A stretch of DNA of 64,000 nucleotides, taken from contig NC_080671.1 in NCBI RefSeq assembly GCF_030247195.1, positions 301,270,504 through 301,334,503 on the forward strand. Direction: 5' to 3'. Under the pieces are notes generated by a model that was not told the origin of the DNA, ran no database searches, and saw only the letters and a list, made by a program, of their open reading frames with translations. Each line of letters opens with the position of its first letter. The first letter of the stretch is position 1. Of this stretch, positions 54,350 to 64,000 are shown in pieces. A program made the translations under genes and the position numbers. The stretch comes from Topomyia yanbarensis (taxonomy: Eukaryota > Arthropoda > Insecta > Diptera > Culicidae).

Positions 54350-55645
54350 AAGAGCGAACACGAAATTATTGCGACACATTCGACAGGGCATAACTTTTTT
54401 ACCATTGGGTAGAAATCAACAAAATTTTGCCCACTTTCTCATTGATGTGTATTGTTTACATGCTGTCAAACTCGAAGTCGTGTTTTTCGATTCAACGAAA
54501 ATGGAGGTGAACCAACGCGAGTCGAGAAAACAAATTCTTTCCAAACACCTGGAATTTCCTGATCTGTTGCACCGGCAGTTGGGAAAAATGTTGAACATTC
54601 ATCATTCAACCGTCTCCAGTGTGTTGAAGCGGTTCTAGGAGCGGTTGACGTTGGTCCACGGCAAAGGAGCTGGAAGAAAATCGAGACCGGAGAACTAAAA
54701 GACGGAGGGAAAGGTGAAGCGGATGATTAAAGCAAATCCCAAAATCTCAAGCCGTGATTTGGCTAAAAAGATCGGCATGTCGCAGAGCTACGTCCAGAAT
54801 GCAAAGAAGAGAGCTGGACTACATACATACAAGGTACAGAACTTCCCAAACCGCGATGAGCGGCAGCAATCGACGGCTAAAACTCGGGCACGGAAGCTCT
54901 ACGAGAAGATGCTGACAAAATATGGCTGCTGTGTGATGGACGACGAAACGTATATAAAAGCCGATTTTAAGCAAATCCCGGGGTTGGAGTTTTTCACCGG
55001 CAAGAACAAGTTCTATGTGGACGACAAATTTAAGAAGAAGAAAATGTCGAAGTTCGCCTCCAAATATCTCATTTGGCAGGCCATCTGCTCTTGCGGACTG
55101 AGGAGTGAGCCTTTCGTGACAAAGGGCACAGTAAATGGCGAGATCTACAAATCTAAGTGCCTCGAGAAGCGCCTTTTGCCGTTCTTGCAGCAGCACGGCG
55201 AAGCTCCGCTATTTTGGCCAGATTTGGCATCATGCCACTATTCTAAAAATGTCCTGGAGTGGTATGAGGCCAATTCTGTCCATTTTGTTCCAAAGGACAT
55301 GAATCCGCCAAACTGTCCAGAGCTGCGCCCGGTGGAGCAGTACTGGGCAATGATGAAGCAGGAACTTTGGAAGAGCAAGAAGACAGTCAAAAACGAGAAG
55401 GACATGTTAAGAAAATGGAAAAAAACTGAGAGACTGGTACCGGATTACACTGTAAAGACTTTGATGGAGGGCATCAAACGAAAATGCGTTCAATTTTACA
55501 CTCAAGGCTCCATCGATTAACTTTTCTTTTGATTTTTGAAGTAAATATATGTATAAAACTACCCTAAAATTTTGGTTTGATTTTAAACATTATAAGAAAA
55601 TTGGCATGACATTTTCGGTGTCGCAATAATTTCATGTTCGCCCTT
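54350..55645 (+). mobile_element. Full-length ITmD37E (DD37E Tc1/mariner) transposon, 1296 bp
   Basis: Terminal repeats AAGAGCGAACACGAAATTAT...ATAATTTCATGTTCGCCCTT pair over about 27 bases with two mismatches, and TA stands outside both ends (54348-54349 and 55646-55647). One transposase gene fills the inside. Size, TA target and DD37E spacing match the ITmD37E lineage described from mosquitoes. Confidence 0.95.
54501..55520 (+). pseudogene. DD37E transposase pseudogene (two in-frame stops)
   Basis: From ATG 54501 the frame covers 340 codons to the stop at 55518-55520, with TAG at 54636-54638 and TAA at 54696-54698 as the only interruptions seen; no frameshift. The N-terminus is helix-turn-helix DNA binding (RQLGKMLNIHHSTVSSVLKR), and a second one follows (SRDLAKKIGMSQSYVQ). 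The catalytic triad is present: Asp in MDDETY, Asp in WPDLASCHYS and Glu in LRPVEQYW; 37 residues separate the last two. All three acidic residues survive, so only the two nonsense codons stand against function. A shorter internal start at 54714 would give a 268-residue protein lacking the first DNA-binding helix set but holding the catalytic domain. Confidence 0.92.
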
Positions 55646-55647
55646 TA

Positions 55648-56846
55648 ACGACACATAAATATGAGCCACCAGTGAACTGAGCAGTGTCAATCTGCCATCC
55701 ACGTTTGAGAATCGGAGAGAGCTTCGCGAGAGAGATTTTCAGTTTTGTTGAGGCAGAACGATCCGAATCTATCTACGAGAGCGACGCTGCCGGATGTGGG
55801 TTGTCATATCTGGCGCGCGTGGAAACAGGTTTGTTAGGTGGTGCGGTGGCGTCGTTGTCCGTGTGAGCTTTGGGGAGTATCGGCTATGCTTTTCAGCGCG
55901 TTGTCAGTCTATCCTTTTCAGTGTACTTGGTAGGTTGTAGATTGTTGGTTTTCGTAAGTCTATGTTGTAGAGTGATCGAGTTTTAACTGTCGTGTTTTGC
56001 GTAAACTTTAATCTTGATTATTGATTATTAGCGCCACGGGACCGTTGTCGGAAATTATAACCCATTCGGTGAAGTGTTTTTCTTGAGAGATATAAGTGAA
56101 GTTGTTTCTTGGCAAATATACGCTCGATAAGGATTGGCTATATCAGTGTGTTATAATGCGACAGTGCTTATTTTGTCGTATGGAGATTCTCTCTGAATAA
56201 AGGATGAATCGTATACGCCCAGTTTCGCAATTGTGTGTGATGTCTTTCGTTTCCGTTTAATTAGTACAGAAGATTCGTGTTGTGAAATCTGTAATAATTG
56301 GCTATATAAGGCATTATGGAATTCCGGTGGTACCTGATAACAAAATGATGGAGGTTGGCAAACATGGAAAAGTGACAACCATAGGAGTTAAACAGTTGCC
56401 GATAAGACCATAACAACATTAGTTACAGCAAAGATCATTAACTCAGTTTACTCTGCAGAACTTGCTAACATTTAAGGTAACTCTAAGTTTTTTTCATTAC
56501 ATTAGATTTTAATTTTCAGCACAGTGCCGATCACATATATTAGACGTTTATTTATCTGGAGTCAAATATATATTGATTGTTTTGGTTTGTTTTTTTTTTT
56601 AATTTTTTGAAAACGATGGTAAATACACCTTTGTTATTTTATTTTTTGTTTGCTGTTTGTTTGGTCTAGTCATAGATGGATGGTTGTTCGTTGATGGTGA
56701 AATAGTAGATTAAGTCTACCCTGACAGTACATTTCTACATTTACCAAAAATGTAATGCGGCAGAACATTAATCAATACTTCACGTTGCTCAAAAACGACT
56801 CCTGCATGCGCTGTATCGCTACAGAGTAAGGTGCAGGAAGCCTGTC
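55648..56846. other. Lower-repeat DNA, possible non-coding exon of a host gene
   Basis: No terminal repeats seen. 55690-55870 is richer in G+C. The stretch up to 56475 ends AACATTTAAG followed by GTAACTCTAAG, which could be a splice donor of a 5' UTR exon on the + strand, but nothing proves transcription. Confidence 0.25.
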
Positions 56847-56853
56847 GTTTGAG

Positions 56854-57149
56854 CACAGACTAACAGACATAACACTATAAGGGAATTCCCTCAAAAAACA
56901 TCGATCCGACAATTTTCCCAGAACACTAGCTCCACCTTTTATTCACAGTCCCAAACACTAATTTACTGGTGGGTTACCCCTCAGGTTTGGGAACAATTTT
57001 TCACTAGTGGTCTATCCCCCATAAGCTTGTTCATATGTCAGTGGCGCCATAATTTCAAATGTGGCCACAGTCCCAACTACAAATATATTTAAAATGACCG
57101 TTGAAGCGGGCGAAGCTTTGTTTTTGAGTGTTATGTCTGTTAGTCTGTG
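56854..57149. mobile_element. 296-bp inverted-repeat MITE, 7-bp TSD GTTTGAG
   Basis: CACAGACTAACAGACATAAC at the left is matched by GTTATGTCTGTTAGTCTGTG at the right; GTTTGAG flanks both (56847-56853 and 57150-57156). No coding. Confidence 0.82.
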
Positions 57150-57156
57150 GTTTGAG

Positions 57157-59385
57157 ATCCAACCAGAAAGAGCCCTCAGTGTCAGTAGGATCGAAGCATT
57201 AGCCTTGCAATGGTCCAGAACACGAAGAATCGCCTGCAAAATCTGTTTAAATAAAGGTAAAAAGAAATTCTCAAGATGTATGCTAAGGTTTTTTTTTTGC
57301 TCACACCTAATAAGATAACTGAGCTGGAATTTTGATTTCTTGACAAACGCCATTCTTACGCGAACTAATAGGAGTTTCGAACATTAAAAATGTTAAATAA
57401 AAAATAATTTAATAGTGCTTATAAACATTTTTCGTTTGAGCAAAGTAAATAAAAGAAACTGTGTGTCGCAGAGTACTATTCGTTACACTGTGGTAGTATG
57501 CAGACGAATTAAGTCGTGACAGAATTTGGACACAACGATTCACACTCTGCCCATTTTAGCATCACAGCCAATGTTTTCTTTCTCCTTTTCAATTATCATA
57601 TATTCTAGTCTTATGAGGTACTTTTGCACCACAGAAAACGTTTCAGTCGATATATTCTGACAGCAACGTGTGTTGTGTACTAAGCGCACATCTGCTAAAA
57701 GCGCCCGATTCCTTAACTTCTTTGTGAAAAACTTTCATCATAATATCATAGGTTGACATAGACGGACATTGAGGATTTGGATGCATAGCGCATGTGAAAT
57801 GCCAACTAGATACATAAGTCACATTGTGTCGATAAGTTTATTTATCTAAAGACGATGTACTTGATCAGAAAGATCAATATCAGAGTGCAACTGTACAACA
57901 GCGCAAATGATAGGCGATTCTAAGGTTATTGTTGAACATTTGCTATATATTATAATGAGATTAGTTTTAGACATTATATTGAACAGTTTGTTGCAGTAAA
58001 GATATGAGATATCAGATTGAAATGATATAATGTGTAAAAAATCTTCTCAACCAAATTTGCATTCGCTACGAGCACCAATTACAAAATATTGAAGAGATAT
58101 GTAAAGCGACAATCAAGGTTTGCAAAGATTTCAGACAAATTTAGGACATGTGCAACGCTGATTGTGAGCCGTGGTACTTTTAAAATGACTTGTAGCTCAT
58201 CAACTTACTTGATGCAACGTTATTTGTACAAGAAGTGTTTAGAATAATTATTTCTGTTTCTATTAGATTCGCAGTTTGTACGACCAAATCGGCTTATGCT
58301 TATGAGCAGAAATTAAATTAATCGTACATGGTTATAGAATGTATAATTTTCTGTCGAATGTACGAAGTGCTCTACACTTATTCACTATACTACACTATAG
58401 AGATAATATTCTTCCCATACAATGGAAAGTCCGTAAAGTATATGTATTTTCAGACACCTAATAAATTTCATTCGATAGTGCTTCGCAGAATTGATACAAT
58501 TAATATGTACTACGCGCTACTGACTAACAACTAGCCAATATTCACAAAGGATTCCTCCCCCTTTTACGATTTGCTATCATAGTTGTATTCTAAGCATTTA
58601 TGTATGCGTCTATGAAGTATCAACAAGTCGTAAATATCAAAATCTTCATCCATGTGGAGAGCGTAGACATTTATGGATCCAGCGTTAAGCATATCGACAG
58701 TCCGCTTTTGTATTTTAATTAACCCCACTCATGCAATTTTAATTGTTTTGCGTCAACTCGCTTGTTTGCGTGCAATCAATTGCCGCGGCATTTCAATGGA
58801 AGATGAAGTAAACTGACAGATCAATAGAAATCATGATGAGTGATTGGCCCATTGTAAGACTATTCGACAACGTTTACTAACTTATATTACAAATACTTGT
58901 AATATACAACAAAACTAATCCAATGCTTCTCATTAACGGAAACGTATTTTGTATCCTGTGGAGTTATTATCACCCCACAAATTCCATTATGGTAACATTA
59001 GTGAATATAACTTTCAAAACAGAGATAATCCATCGATCAAAATGTTAACAAAACTTCAAAACATTTCATCGAGAAATTCAAATAGTGACAAATTCACATG
59101 AAACTTAATTTTTGTGCCAAACATCGGCATTTTTATCGAGATCAGCACTCAGCAAAGTGTGATATTTATTTCCGAGTCTTGTTCGGGTTTTATGAAATTT
59201 TATACTTTCGGTCATTTTCATTTCATTTTCTTGTTAGTGGTTACGTCTACAGCGCACTTAGTCACTTTTTTGTAGTCAGGTAAATTAACGTAACCTCTTG
59301 ATACGAACTAATGCTACATTTTTTTAGATCGTCGCATTCTATTTTGAAATATTGTATTTTTCTATTCACTGAAAACATTTCTTTT
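57157..59385. other. AT-rich DNA without recognised feature
   Basis: No transposon ends, no convincing frame, no RNA gene seen. Short frames at 58328 and 59098 lack any domain. Confidence 0.35.
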
Positions 59386-59470
59386 ATTGACGCTAGCTCC
59401 AAGAAACGAAAACACTATTTGTGTTTTTTAAGCAAATCTAGTGTTTTCGTTTTTTGGAGCTAGCGTCAAT
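59386..59470. repeat. 85-nt near-perfect hairpin
   Basis: ATTGACGCTAGCTCCAAGAA...TTTTTTGGAGCTAGCGTCAAT: arms of 32 bases pair with one mismatch, plus a further TTTG/CAAA pair across a short loop. It could be a very small MITE or a small-RNA precursor; no target duplication is obvious. Confidence 0.7.
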
Positions 59471-59489
59471 CCGAAGCTAGCTTAGTCCT

Positions 59490-60774
59490 GTCAGTGATGT
59501 GGTGTTTTCATGAGCCCATTTACAACACCCATTTTTTAATAGTAAGGTTTAAAATCTTCAAAAGCTTGTGCTACGTTCCTCCCTAAGGAGGAAAAATTGA
59601 GTAAACACTAAAATTTCTCCTCAGGGGGGAAATTTTCGGTGAAACCACTCTTTGTACGTAAAGGGGAAAAATCCTAACTTAACAAAGTCGTCATTATTTT
59701 GTTCAAAAGCCTGGCTTATAGTGTATTGACGCGGTGTGGGACACGCGTCTCACTTTCGTACTTAACCACTAAAACACTCCATAGTCTTCTTGTTTTGCCC
59801 TTCTTCCCAACGAAACTACATCAAGGTATCACTTTGTGGGGGGCTCGTTGTTCTTTCTTCGCACCTCTCTCTTTTGCCCACGAGTTTTTCGCAACTGTCG
59901 TGGAGACCCACTTAATCCATGAAATGGTTCGACATTTGAGCCATTTAGCTCTTCCTTTGATTTTCGTCACCATCCATTACGTCGCCATTTAGCTCCCGTC
60001 TTAGTGAACCGTTTAGCTGCTGATTTCATTAACCATTCAGCTCCTGTTTTCGTGAGTCATTCAGTCCCCAGCCTTATTACGGTCTATTCGGAGAGTTCCG
60101 GCGGTGAACTCATCCTACTTCGACAGAGAGTTCCCCGACGGAGGAATTTCTCCCGACACCGATACCCGCTTTCATGGGCCATTTAGCTCTTAAGTTTATC
60201 GAGATCTACTCGGATATTATCCGGCGGTGAAACTACGTCTGTGAGTTCCCCGGCGGCGGAATTTCTCCCGGTACCCACGTCTGTTTCGTGAGCAAAGTAG
60301 CTCTCAGCTAAATTAGAACCCACCCTACTGTGTATTCCTCGGCGGTGGACTTTTACCGATCCCCCTTGTGTTCGTGAGCCATTTTGCTTCCGGCTTCGTC
60401 CCGATTTACTCGATCTAGTCTCCGGCGGTGGACTTAGCCTACTTAAAGGGCCAGACAGCAGGTGCCGAGGTCCGTCCAGCGGTTCTAGGTGGAGCGTAGC
60501 TACTGGTTCACTGGCGCCCCAACGACTCACTGCTAGCTATTCGACGCGATTTACTCGATCTAGTCCCTGGCGGTGAATCTAACCTACTCGCGAGCTACCC
60601 GGTAGGGTGTCGAGGTTGGTCCGGCGATTCCGGTGAAGCCTGGCGTCCGATTCGTTGGCGCGCTGATGGCCCCAACCCGGTGCTTTATCGCATACTACTC
60701 TACTGGTCTACGGTGATGGACTCCGGCGGAGAGCTTCCCGACGGCAGAATTTTTGCCGAACCCTATTTTCTGTT
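59490..60774 (-). mobile_element. 3' UTR of a second LINE (minus strand), iterated CACCGCCG motifs
   Basis: Downstream of the ORF2 remnant on the minus strand the G+C content rises and the phrases CACCGCCGG, GAGTAAATCG and GGAGAAATTCC recur several times between 60070 and 60600, as diverged tandem units. The 3' end is not marked by a clear tail; it may lie near 59550-59700. Confidence 0.5.
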
Positions 60775-61237
60775 TCACAGCGGCCTTCTAGTCGGCGGTG
60801 CTGCTTTGTTAGTCCTTTCGCTACTTCTCTGCAGTTCGGAGAGTATTCTCGATACTACTCTGTTGATCGCATCCCTGATGTGCGCATCGTGGTACATCTC
60901 TTCGACGATATTGTTACGCCAGGCATACACCTTCCAACTTCTGCGAATCTAGGGCATTCGAAGATCACGTGTTCTGGTGTCTCATGCACGTTCACACACT
61001 CCGGGAAAAGGAATGACGAAGCATGTCTAAACCGATGCAGGTACTTCCGGAAGCATCCTTAGCCGAGCAAAAACTGAAATCATTCCTGGCAATGACGCAT
61101 ATCGCCTCCGATGATATCGTTCTGTACGCGCTCGCGATTCTTATTATCCCAACCCTATCAACCGTTTTCATGCTACTGATTCTGAAGCTCAAATTTCTAG
61201 CATTTGTATTAATACCCCCATACATTTTGAGCGGCAT
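60775..61237 (-). pseudogene. LINE ORF2 C-terminal remnant (R1/LOA/Jockey-like)
   Basis: The minus strand from 61237 reads VGIIRIASAYRTISSEAICV, the conserved stretch after the RT in many insect LINEs, then jumps (a large internal deletion near 61058) to a frame with YLHRFRHASSFLFPECVN and ETPEHVIFECPRFAE, the typical Cys/His end (C..C...H..C). A one-base shift near 60925 leads into AINRVVSRILSELQRSSERT and the stop at 60775-60777. It is a truncated, frameshifted copy unrelated in sequence to the I-like element at 1-6003. Confidence 0.75.
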
Positions 61238-61310
61238 CTGCCATATAGCTCGATTAAATAATGAAATAGTCTGGCACCCTCCCTAATACGGTGAAAATAG
61301 GCGCTATGCT

Positions 61311-63030
61311 CTAGTTCTCGTTCGAAAATGACAGTGAGTAAATATTTTCTACGGGGATTTTAGTGTATTCCTTAACCTTTCGGAAGCATTGTAGTGCACT
61401 GAATTATAAACTGAAATTCAGGCGATATCGTTTTAGGGTTTCAGTCTCTCGCCTAAATGTAGATAATGGCGCGACTGTGCCGATGAACACTTGTTTGTAA
61501 TCATAATATATATCTACTTTCATTAACAAAAAAGTCATAAATTACTAAATGGTCAACTTTCCAATGTTGTACGAGTATGGATTTGAGCCGCTTTCAAAAC
61601 AGGAAATAATCTTTAATGTGTCGTGAACGAAAAAAGGCACGTTCTAGATTGCAACTGATGATAACATGATAAGTGACAATTATAGAGATGCAAAGCGCGA
61701 TTAGTGACGTACATTTTAATACTGCGTTTCATTTTTATATTACTATGCATTTGAGTTTTTGATATGTTATATGAATTCTTAAAATACAATTGAGTTCGTA
61801 TACTTAGTTTGTCCAAAAAGACTGGTTTGTTATCAAACTGCATTTCATTTAGCTAGTTGCTATAAATTAGCTTACTTGCAAGCCCATTTGTCCTTGAGTT
61901 TTAGTGATTTTTGGCTCGATAGATGAAATTAGCGGTAACCATTCACGAACGAGCTTCGGTTAAATGTTTTAAAGTCGGTTATTTCCGTTATTCGCTGCTT
62001 TCAAATAATCGGAAATAAAAATTATAGTGAAAGAAAATATTTTTAGACTTTAATTGCTTTGATTGGTCTGATAGCGCTATTTTATTCGCCTAAAAGATAT
62101 TCTACGGGTGGGAGATATTTGTTCAATTGGCCTAGCAGCGATGTTATGCACCTCAGAGCAAATAAAGAGAAGAATAACAAACGCTCTTTGCACTTTTCAT
62201 GCGAACCACCGCTCTTCTGTTTCACAATAAACCTCTTCACTCCGATGCGCGTTGCTCCCACACGTGTATTCTACTCCATGGCTGCACGCCACAAAGAGTA
62301 GAAATAAAGAGGCTCTTTAGTGTGTACATATCTTGGTCCCACGCGCACGTAAGTAGAGAAGGCAACCAAAAAACATTTTTAAAACGATCTTCCGATCAAA
62401 CTTTATCTGAATTGTAGTTTGATTCGCCTTCCTACCTGCTTTCCAGTGAGGGAAGGCACAAAAAAGTGGCTCTTCAAGGTGACTCTTTGAACGAAATTGT
62501 GCAGCTCTTGGTGCACAGATCTTACGCTTTTTCGTTTTCAAGTTTCTCTTTGTGCGGTAGTTCTGCACATCGCAGTGTTTTTGTGCTGCTCTATTTTAAA
62601 TCGGTGCATTTCACTCTTTGTGGCTCATTGTGTGAGCAAATAACAAGCCTGGTTACTAGTACAGAACTTCATCAACTAAATATTTCAGTCAATCCAAGGA
62701 GACGGCTGCACCCTGATAATCATCTTTTCTCCCGGTGTTGATATGTAGTCTCCCGAAAAGAAGGCATGCGAAAAGCTTGAATAGCAGTATTCGACTAAAA
62801 TCCCAATTTTGTTCAAGATTTGCGGCTCGATGCATGAAAGTAATGGGAACCAATCATGAACGGGCTTCGGTCTGAAGTTTTAAAATCGGCTTTTTCGTTG
62901 TGCTTGCTACTTCCCAACCAGCGGAAATAAAAAATGATGGCCTCTGCTAGTAGCATGGAACGACACAAACTACTTGAATCGTAATCCACCAGCCGTGCAC
63001 AGCTCACAAATGTTTCCTTTTTGGTATTAT
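61311..63030. other. Spacer with diverged repeat pair
   Basis: About 61905-62010 and 62815-62935 share GGCTCGAT.ATGAAA, AACGAGCTTCGG / AACGGGCTTCGG and GCGGAAATAAAAA-like phrases in the same order, so an approximately 900-bp unit may be an old tandem duplicate. No protein gene recognised. Confidence 0.45.
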
Positions 63031-63031
63031 A

Positions 63032-63859
63032 GGGGAAACCGGGGCCAGTTGGCGGTGTTTTCAGATTTCATTTTTTACCGCTTTGATTTTAGTAGATCTT
63101 TCAAAATATAGAACACGTTGCATGAAAAAGCAAACTGTTGCCAACATTTCTGAATTTTATTTAGTTGTTTGATTCATTATCTGTGTACATGTAATAAACG
63201 AAATAAACGAAATTTCTAGAGACAAAACTATGTGTCACGGAAAAGCCCCAGCTCCGTTATATTTCAGTGTCAATACCCCGGTATTTTGACTTCGGTGCGT
63301 ACTCCATATTCAAAAGCAAATTGTATAAATTCTTTAGGCGATTGGCCAAAGTAAATGTCCCCTGCATTGACGAGAGACACAAGAAAAAGCTTCTCTTACT
63401 TTGGAGTGAATTCCAGAAATGAAAATATTTGGTGACTATTATTGCATTGTAACTAGTACCGCCAACTTGCCCCGCGTGCGTCACCGCCAACTTACCCCAA
63501 CCACATATTTTATGAAGAAGGATTAAAAAAATTACTTTTGTTTAAGGATAGGTGTAATATCTATACGGATACTGAAAACTCTTTTCACGCACTATCGAAA
63601 AATTTAAGCATTCGGGGAATAGATTGACAATCACCTCAAATAACACAAAATGTTTAAAATTAAGAAAATTTGCAAATTATGCCCGAAAACACAATATCGC
63701 CCACAACTTCTTCAAAACAAAATGTTTTGCAACAAAAACACATTGGATAATGTGTTTCACATTACTTGAGGTACACATCGAGAGTTTTATGTCTATTAGA
63801 AACGGAGAAAAGGGGATTCCGCCAACTTACCCCAACCGCCAACTAGCTCCGGGCTCCCC
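63032..63859. mobile_element. 828-bp TA element, pogo-like end type
   Basis: Ends GGGGAAACCGGGGCCAGTTG and CAACTAGCTCCGGGCTCCCC are inverted, with TA outside each. CCGCCAACTTACCCCAA-type motifs occur at about 63460-63505 and 63818-63850. The ends resemble those of the 25883-30813 element (GGGGAGACCGGGGCTGGTTG), which suggests one superfamily with divergent subterminal motifs. No transposase frame recognised. Confidence 0.78.
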
Positions 63860-63861
63860 TA

Positions 63862-64000
63862 CAGTCTTTCTAGGAGATGCCCTGTTCTCTTCAAATAGAA
63901 ACAAAGCGAAACTATATTGAAGACTTTTCATCATTTTAGTGTTCGGTTGGTGCACCCTATTGGCGGTTCTGACAGCGAGTTTTCACTTTTTCTGAGCCGT
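63862..64000. other. Window end, no feature
   Basis: Nothing recognised in the last 140 bases. Confidence 0.4.

Larger units (their letters stand above)
50446..54674. repeat. Segmental duplication copy C
   Basis: Equivalent to 46231-50444 of copy B with a step of 4215 to 4230 bases (the difference is mainly A-run length near 50475). It begins at TGAAACGTTGAG and continues beyond the B break into the rest of the ITmD37E element. Confidence 0.92.

Noticed and set aside
29459..54674. CRISPR-like or satellite array
   Set aside because: Units are 4-10 kb segmental copies made of transposons, not short regular repeats with spacers.
54714..55520. Independent 268-residue transposase gene
   Set aside because: It is in the same frame as the upstream N-terminal piece and separated only by two stops; it is one pseudogene, although internal initiation cannot be excluded.
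61023..61286. 87-codon plus frame with hydrophobic segments, membrane-protein-like
   Set aside because: It is the antisense of the LINE ORF2 remnant on the minus strand.
62050..62340. Possible promoter with repeated CTCTTT motifs
   Set aside because: No recognisable core promoter, gene or conserved regulatory site next to it.

Overview
The window is eukaryotic and looks like an Aedes-type mosquito intergenic region built mostly from transposable elements. The evidence is a DD37E Tc1/mariner transposase (a lineage described from mosquitoes), many terminal-inverted-repeat MITEs, LINE ORFs with CCHC knuckles and RNase H, an env-bearing errantivirus with an AGTTAA...TTAACT LTR and a tRNA-Lys-type primer site, and a compact multi-exon host gene with 55-59 bp introns. 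There are no bacterial-type operons, and I saw no tRNA or rRNA genes and no CRISPR arrays.

Layout. 1-6003: an I-like non-LTR retrotransposon on the + strand, with an intact ORF1 and an ORF2 broken by frameshifts, a nonsense codon and loss of one RT catalytic aspartate. 7224-9164 (-): a complete ABCF2-type ATP-binding cassette gene in three exons, the only host gene here that looks functional. 9.7-16 kb: a MITE field (hAT-like with 8-bp target duplications, palindromic elements with 2-bp duplications, TA elements) that includes a 2265-bp tandem duplication. 16.4-18.5 kb (-): dead fragments of a host gene. The best piece is the end of an unconventional-myosin motor plus IQ region, interrupted by three mobile elements. 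19.8-25.2 kb: more inverted-repeat elements. 25.9-30.8 kb: a nest in which a pogo-like element (with a transposase tail remnant) contains an env-only errantivirus, whose 3' LTR contains a hAT-like element.

29.5-54.7 kb is a three-copy segmental duplication. Copy A is 29459-38381, copy B 38386-50444 and copy C 50446-54674. Junction A/B lies inside a hAT MITE and junction B/C lies inside a DD37E element. Copy B alone carries a 1208-bp TA-flanked insertion, and copy A keeps the empty site. Copy C ends in a full-length ITmD37E transposon (54350-55645) whose transposase has two in-frame stops.

55.6-64 kb is less repetitive: a 7-bp-TSD foldback element, an 85-nt near-perfect hairpin, the 3' end of a second LINE on the - strand (60-61.3 kb), and a TA-flanked element at 63.0-63.9 kb related in style to the 25.9-kb pogo-like element.

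Apart from ABCF2, the sequences do not form a working pathway. The window is best read as a stratified record of insertions and tandem duplications. Because the duplicated blocks are nearly identical, an assembly artefact (unmerged haplotypes) must be considered for 29-55 kb and for 11.4-15.9 kb.
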